This document shows, in pieces, positions 1-11,058 of a stretch of DNA of 64,000 nt. Source of the stretch: Acanthococcus lagerstroemiae. Taxonomy: Eukaryota; Arthropoda; Insecta; Hemiptera; Eriococcidae. The translations under genes and the position numbers were made by a program. The notes under the pieces are model-generated. The model did no database searches, was not told where the DNA came from, and was given only the letters and a program-made list of their open reading frames with translations. Each line of letters begins with the position of its first letter. Position 1 is the stretch's first letter. Where the stretch lies: the NCBI GenBank assembly GCA_031841125.1, contig CM063110.1:57201946-57265945 (forward strand). The letters are read 5' to 3'.

Positions 1-171
1 TTCTTGTTGTCCTGTAGAAACAGTCGAGAGTAGCACTGTATGGTGAACCTGTTTAGTCGTGTGCTCCTATTGGTTCACCTCTGATAAAACAAATAAGCAA
101 TGACAAAAACAGAAACAAAGGACAGAAACAACAGTAGCGGAGTACACTAACTGGACTCTGAACACAGTGAC

Positions 172-402
172 ATGACCTACACAGGAGAAACAGGCAGAAA
201 ATTCACAACCAGAATCAAAGAACATGAAAGATCACAGAAGCTAAATAATGACACATCACTGTTTGGAAAACACTACAATGACCAGGATAACAATGACAAA
301 TCGACAACAAAGTACAAAATCCTACACATCGAAAACAACACAAGAAAAAGAAAATTAAAAAACCAATTAAAAATAATAAAGACAGAAAAAAAAACAACCT
401 AA
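172..402 (+). pseudogene. GIY-YIG endonuclease C-terminus of a Penelope-like element
   Basis: The frame encodes a Y-TGETGRKFTTRIKEHE segment, which is the GIY-YIG nuclease motif of Penelope-like elements (YxGETGR...R..EH), then a Ser-Leu-Phe-Gly-Lys-His segment and ILHIEN near the end. In PLEs this domain nicks target DNA for target-primed reverse transcription. Upstream sequence (about 80-171) still resembles the linker seen in copy B but carries substitutions and an in-frame stop just before the domain ('TAACTGGAC' where copy B has an Arg-Leu-Asp codon run). The reverse transcriptase is missing, so this copy cannot be active. Confidence 0.8.
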
Positions 403-550
403 TAAAGACAACAACTAACTTCCAAAGTGAGAAGTTATTCCAGCTGCGCAATCACAGACAACCAATAGGAGCACACGACTAAACAGGTTCACCATACGGT
501 ACTACCCTCGACTATGACTACAGGACCGCAAGAGACAAGTCTCATTTAGG

Positions 551-596
551 GTACTCCACTGATGATGGCATAACAGCCGGAAGCGCTCTGGACTAC
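551..596 (+). ncRNA. Hammerhead-ribozyme-like motif, PLE copy A
   Basis: The motif contains CTGATGA, a helix II of GGC/GCC closed by an ATAACA loop, then GGAA in place of the conserved GAAA, then GCGCTC and a strand (TGGACTAC) able to pair with the preceding GTACTCCA as helix I with one mismatch. Type I hammerheads with a minimal helix III are known from Penelope-like elements. The GAAA to GGAA change in this copy probably inactivates it. There is one extra T between CTGATGA and helix II. Confidence 0.6.
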
Positions 597-643
597 AGAA
601 GGAGAAAAAGTGAATCGGCACACCCTACAAACGGAACGACTAT

Positions 644-971
644 ACAGTATCAATCGGGCACATCCGGTGACCTAGTGGAGTCCCGATAATTGGGGAGACA
701 GGGAAGGTGCACAGCGAGGGCTAGTTTAGCATTTTGCGGTGGGAAATAAAATGAATGTCCGAACTGAGTCCTGCGACGCACAGCAGGAGATGTAAGAATC
801 TGACGCTGCAAAAGTAAAAAAATAAAGTTTCTGAAATTAGGTGAAAATGGCGTCCAGGTGTTTGTTCAACTACTAAATGTACACAGTATCGCTACTGTGG
901 TAGTTGCCGGCTTACCACGACAACGCGATAAAAGTATTGTTATGCCCAACACAGTAAAAGCCGGCTGTGAT
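644..971. other. Intergenic, no recognised feature
   Basis: Sequence between the PLE and the next TIR element. No coding frame, RNA gene or repeat that I can identify. Confidence 0.5.
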
Positions 972-1348
972 CAGGGTGTCTATCAGAATTCAGTTTTGGA
1001 GTTCCGGGACTTTTAAAGACACTGTCAGGAAAAATTTGGGTGCAAAAAATACCATGTTTTGCTCAATATACACAACAGAGTTACCTGTATTCGTCTACTG
1101 TATAATGCGTGCGTGTATTTGAAGGGTGATAGTTATCGATCTTTGGACTATGCACGAAGCAGTCTCCATGTATCGAGGAAACAGTCCAAGCGTTGAGAGA
1201 AAATTGTGTCCAACATTTCTAAAACATTCCGGGACCTTCGGCAATAGGTAAGTGAATTCCAGAACTCTTCCGGGTTTCCGGGACTTACTTTTAGCCTCCG
1301 GGACTTTTCCGGGGGTTTCTGGGACTTCCGGGACCGATAGACACCCTG
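972..1348. mobile_element. Non-autonomous TIR element (CAGGGTGTCTATC ends)
   Basis: A 377-bp element bounded by perfect 13-bp terminal inverted repeats, CAGGGTGTCTATC at 972-984 and its complement at 1336-1348. Subterminal DNA reiterates a CCGGGACTT-type motif, especially near the right end (1265-1335). Flanks GTGAT and GTTAT match at 4 of 5 positions, compatible with a short target duplication but not proof. There is no transposase. The same design, inverted ends plus a repeated C-rich subterminal word, recurs at 46986-47386, and a one-ended relative lies at about 62838-62895. Confidence 0.75.
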
Positions 1349-1392
1349 GTTATGGCCTCCTCGTTTAACACGTGTTAACTCTAGGGTTTTTT

Positions 1393-1665
1393 AATGCAAA
1401 ATAGTGATGTGTATGTATCATTGGAAAGCAGTGTTGTTAGACATAACGAAACAAAATGATAACTGAATTTTGGAAATTTTGTCATAATGACAAAATAATT
1501 TATCAGTTTTGTCATAATGACAAAATAATTTATCAGTTTTATCATAATGACAAAATAATTTAATGCAAAATAGTGATGTGTATGTATCATTGGATAGCAG
1601 TGTTGTTAGACATAACGAAACAAAATGATAACTGAATTTTGGAAATTTTGTCATAATGACAAAAC
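1393..1665. repeat. Direct repeats of about 105 bp with a repeated 19-bp palindrome
   Basis: Two near-identical blocks (about 1393-1495 and 1560-1664) flank two 30-bp tandem units. The palindrome TTTTGTCATAATGACAAAA occurs at 1477-1495, 1507-1525 and 1646-1664, with a one-base variant at 1537-1555. Spacing of the central copies is exactly 30 bp. Short frames on the minus strand here only reflect the repetition. Confidence 0.85.
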
Positions 1666-1699
1666 GAAGGGAAAAAGTTGCTATTGTTATTTGTGTATT

Positions 1700-4169
1700 C
1701 TTCATTCTTTCACGTCCCTAATAAGGTAATAATTCGAAGAACTTCCCTTGAAAACAACCAAAGTCAGTTTTGAAATTTCAACTTCGCCGCCAGATAGCAA
1801 CCTGCTGTTGTTCTGCTGAATGCTTTCATGGGAAGCTCAAGCTCTTCAATTTCTGGAAATATTTCTTCTCATAACGCTGTATTGTCGAGATACACACAAA
1901 AAGTTGTCCTACCTCAGCCAAAAACTGACTTCCTTAATTTCAACGCTGGATCTACATTCATCTAAAAAAATTGAGCCATTACCACGGAGTTCGGGTTTTA
2001 AAGTTTTTCGACCCCCCCCCCACCCAAAAAAAAAGAAGAATAAGGAAACCAACAACAAAAAAACATGAAATAATATGGGCAAAGTTTCCAAAAATCAAAA
2101 CAATTTAGTCGATCACTTATTCCAAATTAATTTTAGTCGCTGTAGTATTCACGTTCGTTTTCTGAATTTGAAAGCGACAGTGACGCTTCGCTCACTCTAA
2201 AATTTGTTATAACAAGAGTGCGTCATAATGAAAAAACAACAAAAAAAAAAAACACAACTAAATGTGCATAAAAATGCGACTTGTTTCACCCCAACTCCGG
2301 CCAAAATATGCGTTTTTACTAGAAATATGTAAAATCAATATGGGTATTATTTTGATTATTTTGCAGTTTTTTGAAACCCTCATTCATATTTATGATGTAG
2401 ATAATACAGAGAAATTTCAAAAATCAAAAAAATTCAAGACAACTTGCCACTTAATTTTGGCCCGTGCGTTCGCATTCACGAGACTTTTGCGTGTATCGAG
2501 CATCACCACCAAATTAGGATAATGAATTCGAAATTAACAGCTAAAATTGAAATAGGATAAGTGTTTAGTTCAAATTTTTTGATTTCTGAAAATTTCTATT
2601 GAAATACATACATCACGTTGTAAAGTAAAATTTGAGAGAGCTTTTGAAACCTAACTGGGCGAAACTGAAGCAATTCTTCGAGACAAGTTCCGATCCAGCG
2701 TTGAAATGAAACGAAGTCATTTTATGATCAAATTACACTTACGTTTGTGCCAATTTTATATGTTGGGGATGCTGCTGGAGAGGGGGGGGGTCTACAAAGG
2801 GAGGGTCTCACAGCCTCCACCACTGACGAATCTTGCCAATATAAAAATCAATATTTTGTTCTCTTAAAAAAAAATTTTAAAAAAACTGAAGTTGTTTGAT
2901 GATTGACCATTTAAATTTGCCAAAAATTCAAAAGAAGGAAAGAGTCGGGATCCCTCCTTTTTAGGAAGTCTCTGATTGCCACGTGATTCGACGCATAGTT
3001 GATTCATAATTAATTTTCTTATTTATTCTTTTCTCAACTGGTAAACAGTACAAAAACTCGCCTTTTGGTAAACGTCGCCAAACTCTTCCCACTCAGCGCG
3101 AGAATCCATTTACGTTCTCCCACTCGAGTTGGAGAACTTATTTGTAGTTTTAATGTGAGAAACGTGTTCTCTCTCCCTTGTCTGGAAAAGTTGGTGCACG
3201 AATGTAATAAACAACATGTATCGAACTAATCAATTAATCAACACCAGTGTACAAATGACAGAGTAACATTTAGCAACATCTGTAGTACTACTACCCAACG
3301 GTGTTTCCGTAGGATGGGTGGGGGGGGGGGCTCAGTCTCTCACCACATAAATTAAAAGTGCTCAAAATGGCGAGGTTTTTACACATTTGTTTAAAGAATT
3401 ATCGTGTGATCGCAATTTTTGTGTTGGAAATGACGACTCCAGGGCACACTTTTTTCGACTTTTATCGATCAATTTTGACATGGATATGTCTTATTGCTGT
3501 TCGGATTCGGGTTAACGTTTTCCTCTGCACACCTGAGGGAACCTGAATCGAAAAATTCTGAATCCAAAACCGAGCTCGAACTTGTCCTAAATTTTCGCTC
3601 AATCTTCAAAAACTCAAAGGCAATCGAATTGTGTACACTCAAAATCCTGTTTTAAAAGAACCCGAACTCGACCACAGTTACACATGGATGTAGAACCGAA
3701 CCAGGCCCCAATGAAAAATCGATGGGGTTAGACATAAGTGGTCTAACTGAACGCGTTGATATCACGCACCAATCTCAATTAAATTTCGGACACCCGAAAT
3801 AGTAACATGATACATTTACGGCGTTTTGAGTATGCAATTTTATTAACATTTCGAGATAATTAGGATAGTTTGTGGAATATTCACGGCGTTGCAATTATGC
3901 AATTATATTAACACTGTAGCCATGTTGTTGCTGTATTCGAATTCGAAGTACAACATATTATTTCAAGAATATGTTTCAGGCTATTCGACATTCTTCCGGA
4001 CTCTTTCAAGGCTATCCCAGGCTTGACTGAAACGTTCTTAAAGAGGTTTCAGATTTGTTTGAGACTACCTAAGATCTTCGAGGGTTTTTTTTTTCAGACT
4101 CGCAAAGACATTTTCTTGAACGCTTTCAGAACGTCATACAGTCATTTCTAAACTTTTTAGAAATCAAAA
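1700..4169. other. Non-coding, AT-rich; no gene recognised
   Basis: No conserved coding frame seen. The region holds homopolymer runs (C-run near 2011, G-runs near 2781 and 3319). The frames at 2262-2522 and 3358-3546 show no motif I recognise and are treated as chance. Confidence 0.45.
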
Positions 4170-4598
4170 CTTCTTCAAAACTCTTACACAAGCTTTTCAT
4201 TTCTTCCTATCTTCTGCGAGTTTTTTCATTTCGTAATAAGACATCTGATATCCTTGATTATCTGCTGAACATACTGGCATCTCTGCCGACCCCTACCCAA
4301 TTCTTTCCTTTCACTCTTCTTTCTAGCAGCAAATGATATTATTCCTGGTGCCTCAAGTTATGTCCTATTTGTTTATCTCTCCTTCTCTTCAGACAATTCG
4401 AAATTTCCATTTTACCTCCAACTCTGTTAAGCACTTCTTCATTTCTCACCTTATCTGTCCATTTGATACTAAGTATCCACCTATAGCATCACATCTCGAA
4501 AGCTTCGACCCTTCCCTTCTGCGATTTTCCTATGATCCAAGTTTCACATCCATAACAAGGCTACACTCCAAACATAAGTTTTCAAAAATGCGATGCGG
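4170..4598 (-). pseudogene. LINE reverse transcriptase, C-terminal part (continues at 5614-6305)
   Basis: Read on the minus strand with several frameshifts, this gives RIAFLKTYVWSVALL, then CETW-like and VEAFEMWCYRWILSIKWTDK-like segments, then NEEVLNRVG and IGHNLRHQE. That order is the C-terminal region after the reverse transcriptase in many non-LTR elements. The N-terminal neighbour of this segment is found at 5614-6305 on the same strand, so the LINE was split by the TIR element at 4599-5613. It has many stops and is ancient. Confidence 0.75.
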
Positions 4599-5613
4599 TC
4601 TGTGAAAACATGACCTATGTCGGATAAAGCAATTTTTCGCAACAGCAAAATTAAGGGGTGGAGTCGAAAAAACTTGATTTCCAGATTTTAACGGAAAAGC
4701 ACTCTAGAGACGTTCGGCAACAATGAACAATGTGAATTCTACCTCCGTGATGCGCTGGTTCATGTAAGAGAGACGAACAAAGTAAAAGTGAGAGCTGTGG
4801 CACAAAACATAACCTAAGTCGGTCCGTTGCTTCGTACCTATTAGAAATTGTTTTACTATCGATATTATCGATAACTATCGGCAGTCGTATCTATCGATAG
4901 ATATCGATCCACAATCTGAAGCATTCACTTGCAGACATCTCCACTTTCAAATCGTCGATCTGTCGATCTAGTGCAGAAAGGTTCCTCGTGCTTTTTGAGG
5001 GATTTTACAAAATTGGTACATATTATTGGAAAGGAAATTTTGAGCTCTGTCGATTGCAACACTTATTCTACGAGGACCCTTTTTGCACCAACCGACGAAG
5101 TATTGCAATCGACAAAGCGCAAAATTTCCTTTCCAATAACACCAATTTTGTAAAATCCCTCAAAAAGCACGAGGAACCTTTTTGCACTAGATCGACGATT
5201 TGAAAGTGGAGATGTCTGCAAGTGAATGCTTCACATTGTGGATCGATAATTATCGATAGATACGACTGCCGATTGCAGTAACTTAACAACCAACATATGG
5301 ATGTTGTATGGACCTTTCAGGATTGCTTCATCTGTCTTCTGGAAACATCATATCCAACTTTCAGCTCAATCGATTGGATAGAAGCTGTGAAACCGATTTT
5401 TTATTTTATTGCCCGATTCATAAACTTCAAACGTGCATTTTTCGAAATTACAATTTTGTCCCTGCAAACTTCGACTGCTTGTATTGGGCCATCTGTTGAG
5501 GCTAGAAACTCGCTCTTGATCTTAAAATGTTGCTGAAAGGCTCCTCCACAAATTTCAAACAAAAAATCAAAAAAATTTTTCCCGACACAGGTCATACTTT
5601 CACAGACCGAGTC
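4599..5613. mobile_element. TIR element with a long internal palindrome, inserted in a LINE
   Basis: The ends are inverted repeats of about 27 bp: GGTCTGTGAAAACATGACCT-type sequence at 4599-4626 and its complement at 5585-5613, with a few mismatches. Most of the interior is one imperfect palindrome (4880-5273). It has no transposase. The element separates two halves of a LINE reading frame on the minus strand (KINLEIK near 5625, RIAFLKTY near 4595), so it inserted after the LINE decayed or while it decayed. I could not define a clear target duplication, and the superfamily is unknown. Confidence 0.7.
4880..5273. repeat. Long imperfect palindrome (hairpin of about 180-bp arms)
   Basis: The left arm (about 4880-5062) is matched by the reverse complement of about 5098-5273, with few mismatches and small indels and a loop of about 35 bp. 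Both outer ends carry TATCGATA. The arms have no clear coding content; the overlapping frames on both strands translate the same inverted sequence. A transcript would form a long hairpin. Confidence 0.88.
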
Positions 5614-6305
5614 CCAAATAATATTTTGATTTCCAGATTTATTTTTGATTTGAAAAGATTACTTTTTTTGATAAAATTATAATTTGGCTTGTGCTCTTCT
5701 ACTACCAATATCCCTTTTACTCCTGCCATCTTTTGTTATTTTCCTCCCTAAATAGCAAAATTCTCTTACATCCTCAATCTTTTCCTGTCCAATATTTATA
5801 TTTAAACTATCGTGTTCATATCGATTACATGCCATTACTTTAGTTTCATTTTTATTTATTCTCATACGATATTCTATGCTCAAAATCTCCTTCATTCCAT
5901 TCAAAGCGTTTTCCAAATCAATACCCTTTTCAGCTAATAAGACAATAATTATCATCTGCAAACCTGAGCATCTTTACTCGCTCACCATGTATAGTGACAC
6001 CTGCTTCAAATTTATTTTGCTTTTATTTCTTTTATGGTCCACTCTATGTACCAATTAAATAATACTGGAGATAAGGAGCACCCTTGCTTTACAGCTTTCT
6101 CTATAATAGCCTCCCCTTTCTCTTCTTCTATTCTTAATGTGGCTTTCTGTCCTTTATATAAGTTTAAAATAACTCGTCTTTATTTAAATTTTATTCCTAT
6201 TTGTTTTAGAATATCAAAATTGTATTCGATTTAACATTGTAGAAAACTTTTTCAATATTAAAGAATGCCATGTATGTATCCTGCCTCTGTTTGAGTCTCC
6301 CATCT
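5614..6305 (-). pseudogene. LINE reverse transcriptase, central domains
   Basis: Minus-strand remnants in N-to-C order: MAFFNIEKVFYNV (motif A region, D replaced by N), KQGCSLSPVLFNWYIEW (motif B), LRFADD (catalytic motif C, followed at once by a frameshift), LENALNGMKEILSIEYRM, NKNETKVMACNR and FCYLGRKITKDGRSK. These are standard non-LTR reverse transcriptase blocks. The C-terminal continuation is at 4170-4598. The clade is uncertain; the tail motifs fit RTE/Jockey-like insect elements. Inactive. Confidence 0.85.
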
Positions 6306-7031
6306 GCTATTGAAATAACGCCTCGTAAACTGATTTTTGATCAGAAGTCAAAAAATTCTTCAAACAAAATGACTCTGAAGTGAATTTTACATACAAATGG
6401 TCTCTTACAATTTTTCGATATTTCTGCTCCCGAAATGTCTTGAAGATGGCGAAGATTATGGTAGCCTCCCCCTCCCCCCAACCAAAAAATGTGATAATTC
6501 GATAAGTGTCCCCCAAAAAAAGTTACGACAACGTTAATCCATTAACCAAAAGAATAGAATACCTCAAGTTATAGGGTGTCTAACAAATTTGGAAATTAAA
6601 AATACTGCACTTTTTTATTGGACTTTCATAGGACTCTTTTCGGGCTTTTTATATGCGCAAAAATTGAGTTTACAAGACACAGTGATCGAAGTTGAGTTTT
6701 CGACAACACTTACATTATCATTATTCATCATTTTTCAATTTTTACTGAACCTACTCGTACATTAAAATTATTGAAATTTTATTGGAATTGGACCATTTTT
6801 CAAATATTTGTATTTTATTGGACTTAATGGTCCGGTAAAAACCCAGAGTTCGTCATTGAAGCACAAAACAATCAATAAAAAATCACATGTGCATCAAATA
6901 ACGTGGATTGAACTCACAAATGGGTATTTCTACATACAAGTTTCACGTCCCCACCTAAGTTAGATTGATTTTTAATTATTCTGTCTCTTGATTTGTCACG
7001 AACTAAAGGAATAAAGTAAAAATCAACCGAA
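6306..7031. other. Non-coding
   Basis: No gene recognised. GGGTGTCTAAC near 6574 and GGACTT-type words to about 6830 resemble one end of the TIR family at 972-1348, but no matching second end was found. Confidence 0.4.
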
Positions 7032-7242
7032 CCAGCTGGCTGGCCGAGTGGATAGCGCATTGGTCTCAGGATCCGGAGGTCACGGGTTCGATCCCACACA
7101 GCAACTCGCCAGATTTCGACCTAGGCCGGTTTTTCGGCCAGAAGGGAAGAGGGCTAAGACAGCCCTAACAGCCTCCCCGACGTCTCTGAAGTAATGCTCG
7201 AAAGGATGTATTCCAGGGCTCGGGTTGAGAGCAAATTAGAAA
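7032..7242 (+). mobile_element. tRNA-derived SINE, copy 1
   Basis: The head resembles a tRNA with an A-box-like TGGCCGAGTGG (about 7040) and a B box GGTTCGATCCC (7085-7095), the internal RNA polymerase III promoter. The unrelated body contains GACAGCCCTAACAGCCTCCC and runs to AAATTAGAAA near 7242. A second copy with the same head and body lies at 40696-40892, which marks this as a repeat rather than a tRNA gene. The head looks closest to tRNA-Arg by eye, but that is weak. Target duplications were not defined. Confidence 0.8.
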
Positions 7243-8554
7243 CGAAGGTAGGGACTTGCAGGGTACGTGACTACATGGGCAAAATATCGACCGTCTTAAC
7301 AATTAGTTTCCACGAGATTAACCAATTTTTATCTAATTCTTTCGGGACAGAAACTGTCTCCACGTTGTTTTTGCCAAATCACAAAGTATCCTCGATTACC
7401 TTTGCTTTTGATCTTGTTCGGTCTAACCCGTTCAACTAGTGAAGACGACTACAAATGAAATACTTCGCCACAGCAAATACGAATAATTAGGTAGCTAACA
7501 TAAACTTACCACAGAAGTTATAGCGACTACAGTAGTTGGAACTTCTCTCAGAATTTGAAAATAATTTTCATTCAACCAAATGGCTCAAAAACATTCTTTT
7601 ATTGTCTGGCTTCTACATATTTATCGTTGCTTCGAAAAGTTTCGATAAACATTTTCTTATCCGGGTATTTTAGAGGGTTCACAACAATAAAAGTTGGCAC
7701 GATTTCTTTTTCTTTACTCTTCTTCTTCTTATTCCTTTTTTTTCCTTCCTCCAAACGATTGGGAATTTTCGGTTCCAAAAATGCTGAGAAAAGAATTAAT
7801 GCGAGCGGAAGTTGAGACTAGTCAGCAGTGCGCGCTGTACTTCATTCGCCTTATTCTCAATGTAAATTAGTTTCGAAGGTACTAAATATGTACATAATTA
7901 AGCGGCGCAGTTTGGCCGGTTTTTTTTTTCATGTATCTCACTCTCTCCTTCCTTCTTCATTTTAATTTTTTGTGTTCTACTTATTCGCGCTTTTAGATTA
8001 ATAAAATCCGCGAACATTCGACTTGCATGTTACAGTTAGCAGTTATAACGCGAAATAATTAATGCATTTTCACAGCCGTTAATGCTAATCGTAAATGTAA
8101 TATCTAGCTGTACAAATTAAAATGCTCGTTGCAAGGCTGCACTGCTGCACCATATATTTACTGTAATCGACTGCATAAAGCCCAGCTGTAACCTGGATGC
8201 AGTGGCAGGGCACGTGCCATACAACGGGATTTAGTCTGATGTTGTATCTGATACATGTGGAGAATACTGAACTCCATGATTAGGCAGATTAATAAGAATA
8301 GCAGGAAAGGGACGAATATTTGCTAGAAATTCAAAAAACGCGGAATTGTGGAGGTTGAAACTTGGCGAGGACAGTCTAACTACCGTTAATGACAAATCAA
8401 TACTGAAAACCAGAAAAAATATTGCACAGGGTATGTTGAAGAAATATTCCGAGTCTGGTAGGCTATCGAGACATTCCGAACTTCCAAGGCACATACTAAG
8501 GCCATGCACACTCGGCTCAGAAGAAAGGACAACTACTAGAGCAACTTAACGGGT
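7243..8554. other. Non-coding, no gene recognised
   Basis: AT-rich sequence with pyrimidine tracts (7700-7760). The frame at 8346-8549 has no recognisable motif. Confidence 0.4.
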
Positions 8555-11058
8555 GGCCAGTTTATTTCCCAAAAAATTCCCCGACCTCTCCAGATTTTTT
8601 TCAGATTTTTCCAGTCCATTTTCCAACTTTTTCACAACAAATTTTCTAAAAAAAATTTCAATAATTGTACAGTGCTTTCACATCATAAAATTTTTTCATT
8701 AGTTGAACTCTGCGGTATCAAGCAGGGTATACACGACTGGACGAAGATAATTATTAGTAAAGCATTGCATCGGACATCATTGAGAAATATCTCCAATGAT
8801 TTCAGGCGAATTTTGTCAGAAATTTTAGGAAAAATCTCCAATGATTCCAAACAAGTTTATCAAGAATCATCGAGAAGTATCTCTGATGATTTTCGAAGGA
8901 TATCCTTAGAAAAAACTTTGATGCTTTTCAGAGATTTTCGTCAAAAATGTTCGGGGAAAATCTTTAATAATTTCTATGGAATCAATATATTGGAGAAAAA
9001 ATATGATGATTTCCGGGGAATTTCATGGGAAATATTCAGAAAAAAGTTCAGTAATTTTTAGATAATTTTTAAAGAATTGCATTGGAAATTTTCGGAAAAT
9101 AAATCCGATAATTTCCGGAAAATCTGATCGAAAATTTTTAGAAGAAATTTCCTATGTTTTCCAAGAAAGGTCATCAGCGAAAATTTCCAGGCAGTTTTTG
9201 AAGAATTTCACGGAAATATTCAGAGAAATACTCCGATGGTTTCTGATGAATTTCATCGAAAATCTTTGGGAAAAATGTTCGATAATCTCCAAAGAATTTC
9301 ATCGTAAATCTTCGGAAAAAATCTGGGATGATATTGAAGCAGTTTCATTGTATATTTTCGGGGAAAATTTCCAATCATTTTGGAAATCTTTAGAAATAAT
9401 CTTCATGCTTTCCAAAAAAATTCTTCGAGAAAATTTCTTGATAATTTTTGGAGAATTTTATCGAAAGCATTCGGGGAATAAAACCAAGAGTTCTGATGAA
9501 TTGTACCGAAAATCTTCAGAGATTATTTCCAAGGAATTTCATGAAAAATATTCGGGACGATTCCTTTGATTTTCAAAGATCTTTTCCGAAGAACTTTATC
9601 GAAAATATTAAGGGTAAATTTCCGATAATTTTCAATGAATTTTATCGGACATCAATTTCAAGAGAAATTTGTGTGGGAAATTTTAGGAAAACTCTGCAAT
9701 TATTACAAAGAATTTTATCGGAAATCATTGAGAAGTACTTTCGATGATTCTTGAAGGTTTTCTTCAGAAAGAACTTTGTTGAAAAACATTGGAAATTTTT
9801 TCCAAAAATTTTCGATGAGATTCTTCGGAAATTATCGGAGATGTTTTTCGAAAATTTTCAATGCATTTTTTCAAAAATTAACGAAAAATTTTCCCGAAGA
9901 TTCTCGAGGAAATTCTTTGGAAAACACTGGACTTTTTTCCAGATATTTCCGATGATATTCTCCGGAAATCCACTCATTTTCTTCTCCAAAATTTCTGATT
10001 ATTAATTAATAACTTAGAAATCATTGGAGATTTCCCCCAAACATGTTTGACGAAAATGTCTGAAAAGCAACAAAATTTTTTCTAAAGATAGCCTTACAAA
10101 ATCATCAGACATACTTCTCGATGATTCTTGATAAAACTGTTCGAAATCATTGCAGATTTTCCCTGAAACTTCTGACAAATTTCGCCTGATAAAATTCATC
10201 GAAAGTGATTAGAAATTTACCCTTAATATTTTCGATAAAGTTCTTCGGACATAATCTTTGAAAATCATAGGAATCGTCGCGAATATTTTTCATGAAATTC
10301 CTTGGAAATAATCGAAGGTTTTTTCTGAAATTTACGGTACAATTCATCAAAACTCTCAGTTTTGTTCCCCGAGTGCTTTCGATAAAATTCTCTAAAAATT
10401 ATCAGAACATTTTCTCGAAGAATTTTTATGAAATTTTTTGGAAAACAATGGAGATATTTTCTAAAAACTTCCGAAATTATTGGAAAATTTTTCCCGAAAA
10501 TTTCCAATGAAATTGCTTCAAAATCATCCCAGATTTTTTCCGAAGATTTACGAAGAAATTCTTCGGAGATTATCGAACATTTTTCCATAAGATTTTCGAT
10601 GAAATTCATCAGAAACCATCGGAAATTTTCTCCGAATATTTCATTCGAGACGATTCCTTTGAATTCCAAAGATTATTTACGACGAACTTTATCGAAAATA
10701 CTAAGGGTAAATTTCCGATAATTTTCAGTGAATTTTATCGGACACCATTGAAAAACATTATCCGATGATTTCAAGAGAAATTTGTGGGAAATTTTAGGAA
10801 AAGTCTGCAATTATTACAAAGAATTTTATCGGAAATCATTGAAAAGTACCTTCAATGATTCTTGAAGGGTTTCTTCAAAAAGAACTTTGTTGGAAAACAC
10901 TGGAAATTTTTTCCCGAAGAGATAGAATTTTCGATGCAATTCTTTATAAATTATCGGAAAATTTTCCCGAAGATTTTCGAGAAAATTCTTTGGAAATTTT
11001 TATGAGTAGTACAGGATATAACTTCCAAAATAACTAATTACTGAACATACGGTACTCA
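8555..11058. repeat. Low-complexity repeat array with inverted and direct duplications
   Basis: From about 8785 the DNA is built from degenerate words such as GATGAAATTCTTCGGAAAAT. Two large-scale symmetries are visible. First, 8785-9570 is inverted relative to about 10030-10680: both encode the same peptide pattern (NFIENL.EKCSIIS.EF) on opposite strands. Second, 9566-9800 is directly repeated at 10660-10910. The left end (8555-8645) carries CCCGACCTCTCCAG-type words like those of the MITE at 46986. Open frames of 60-134 codons here come from the biased repeats and are not genes. Confidence 0.8.

Larger units (their letters stand above)
1..643 (+). mobile_element. Penelope-like element, copy A (truncated by window start)
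   Basis: A Penelope-like retroelement end. Positions 1-77 match, in inverted orientation, the element's own 3' end (compare 480-540), so the copy has a short inverted arm followed by a forward body. The forward body starts near 78 and runs through a GIY-YIG reading frame (172-402), a 3' untranslated stretch and a hammerhead-like motif (551-596), ending near 643. A second copy at 55986-57447 has the same order and strong similarity throughout. The reverse transcriptase is absent. The left boundary lies outside the window. Assignment rests on the GIY-YIG C-terminus and the ribozyme motif, both typical of PLEs. Confidence 0.82.

Noticed and set aside
7032..7105. tRNA gene with A and B boxes.
   Set aside because: The cloverleaf is imperfect and the head is fused to a body shared with 40696-40892, so it is a SINE.
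8672..10721. Several open frames of 80-134 codons on both strands.
   Set aside because: They all translate the same degenerate repeat word, on both strands, and differ only by phase.
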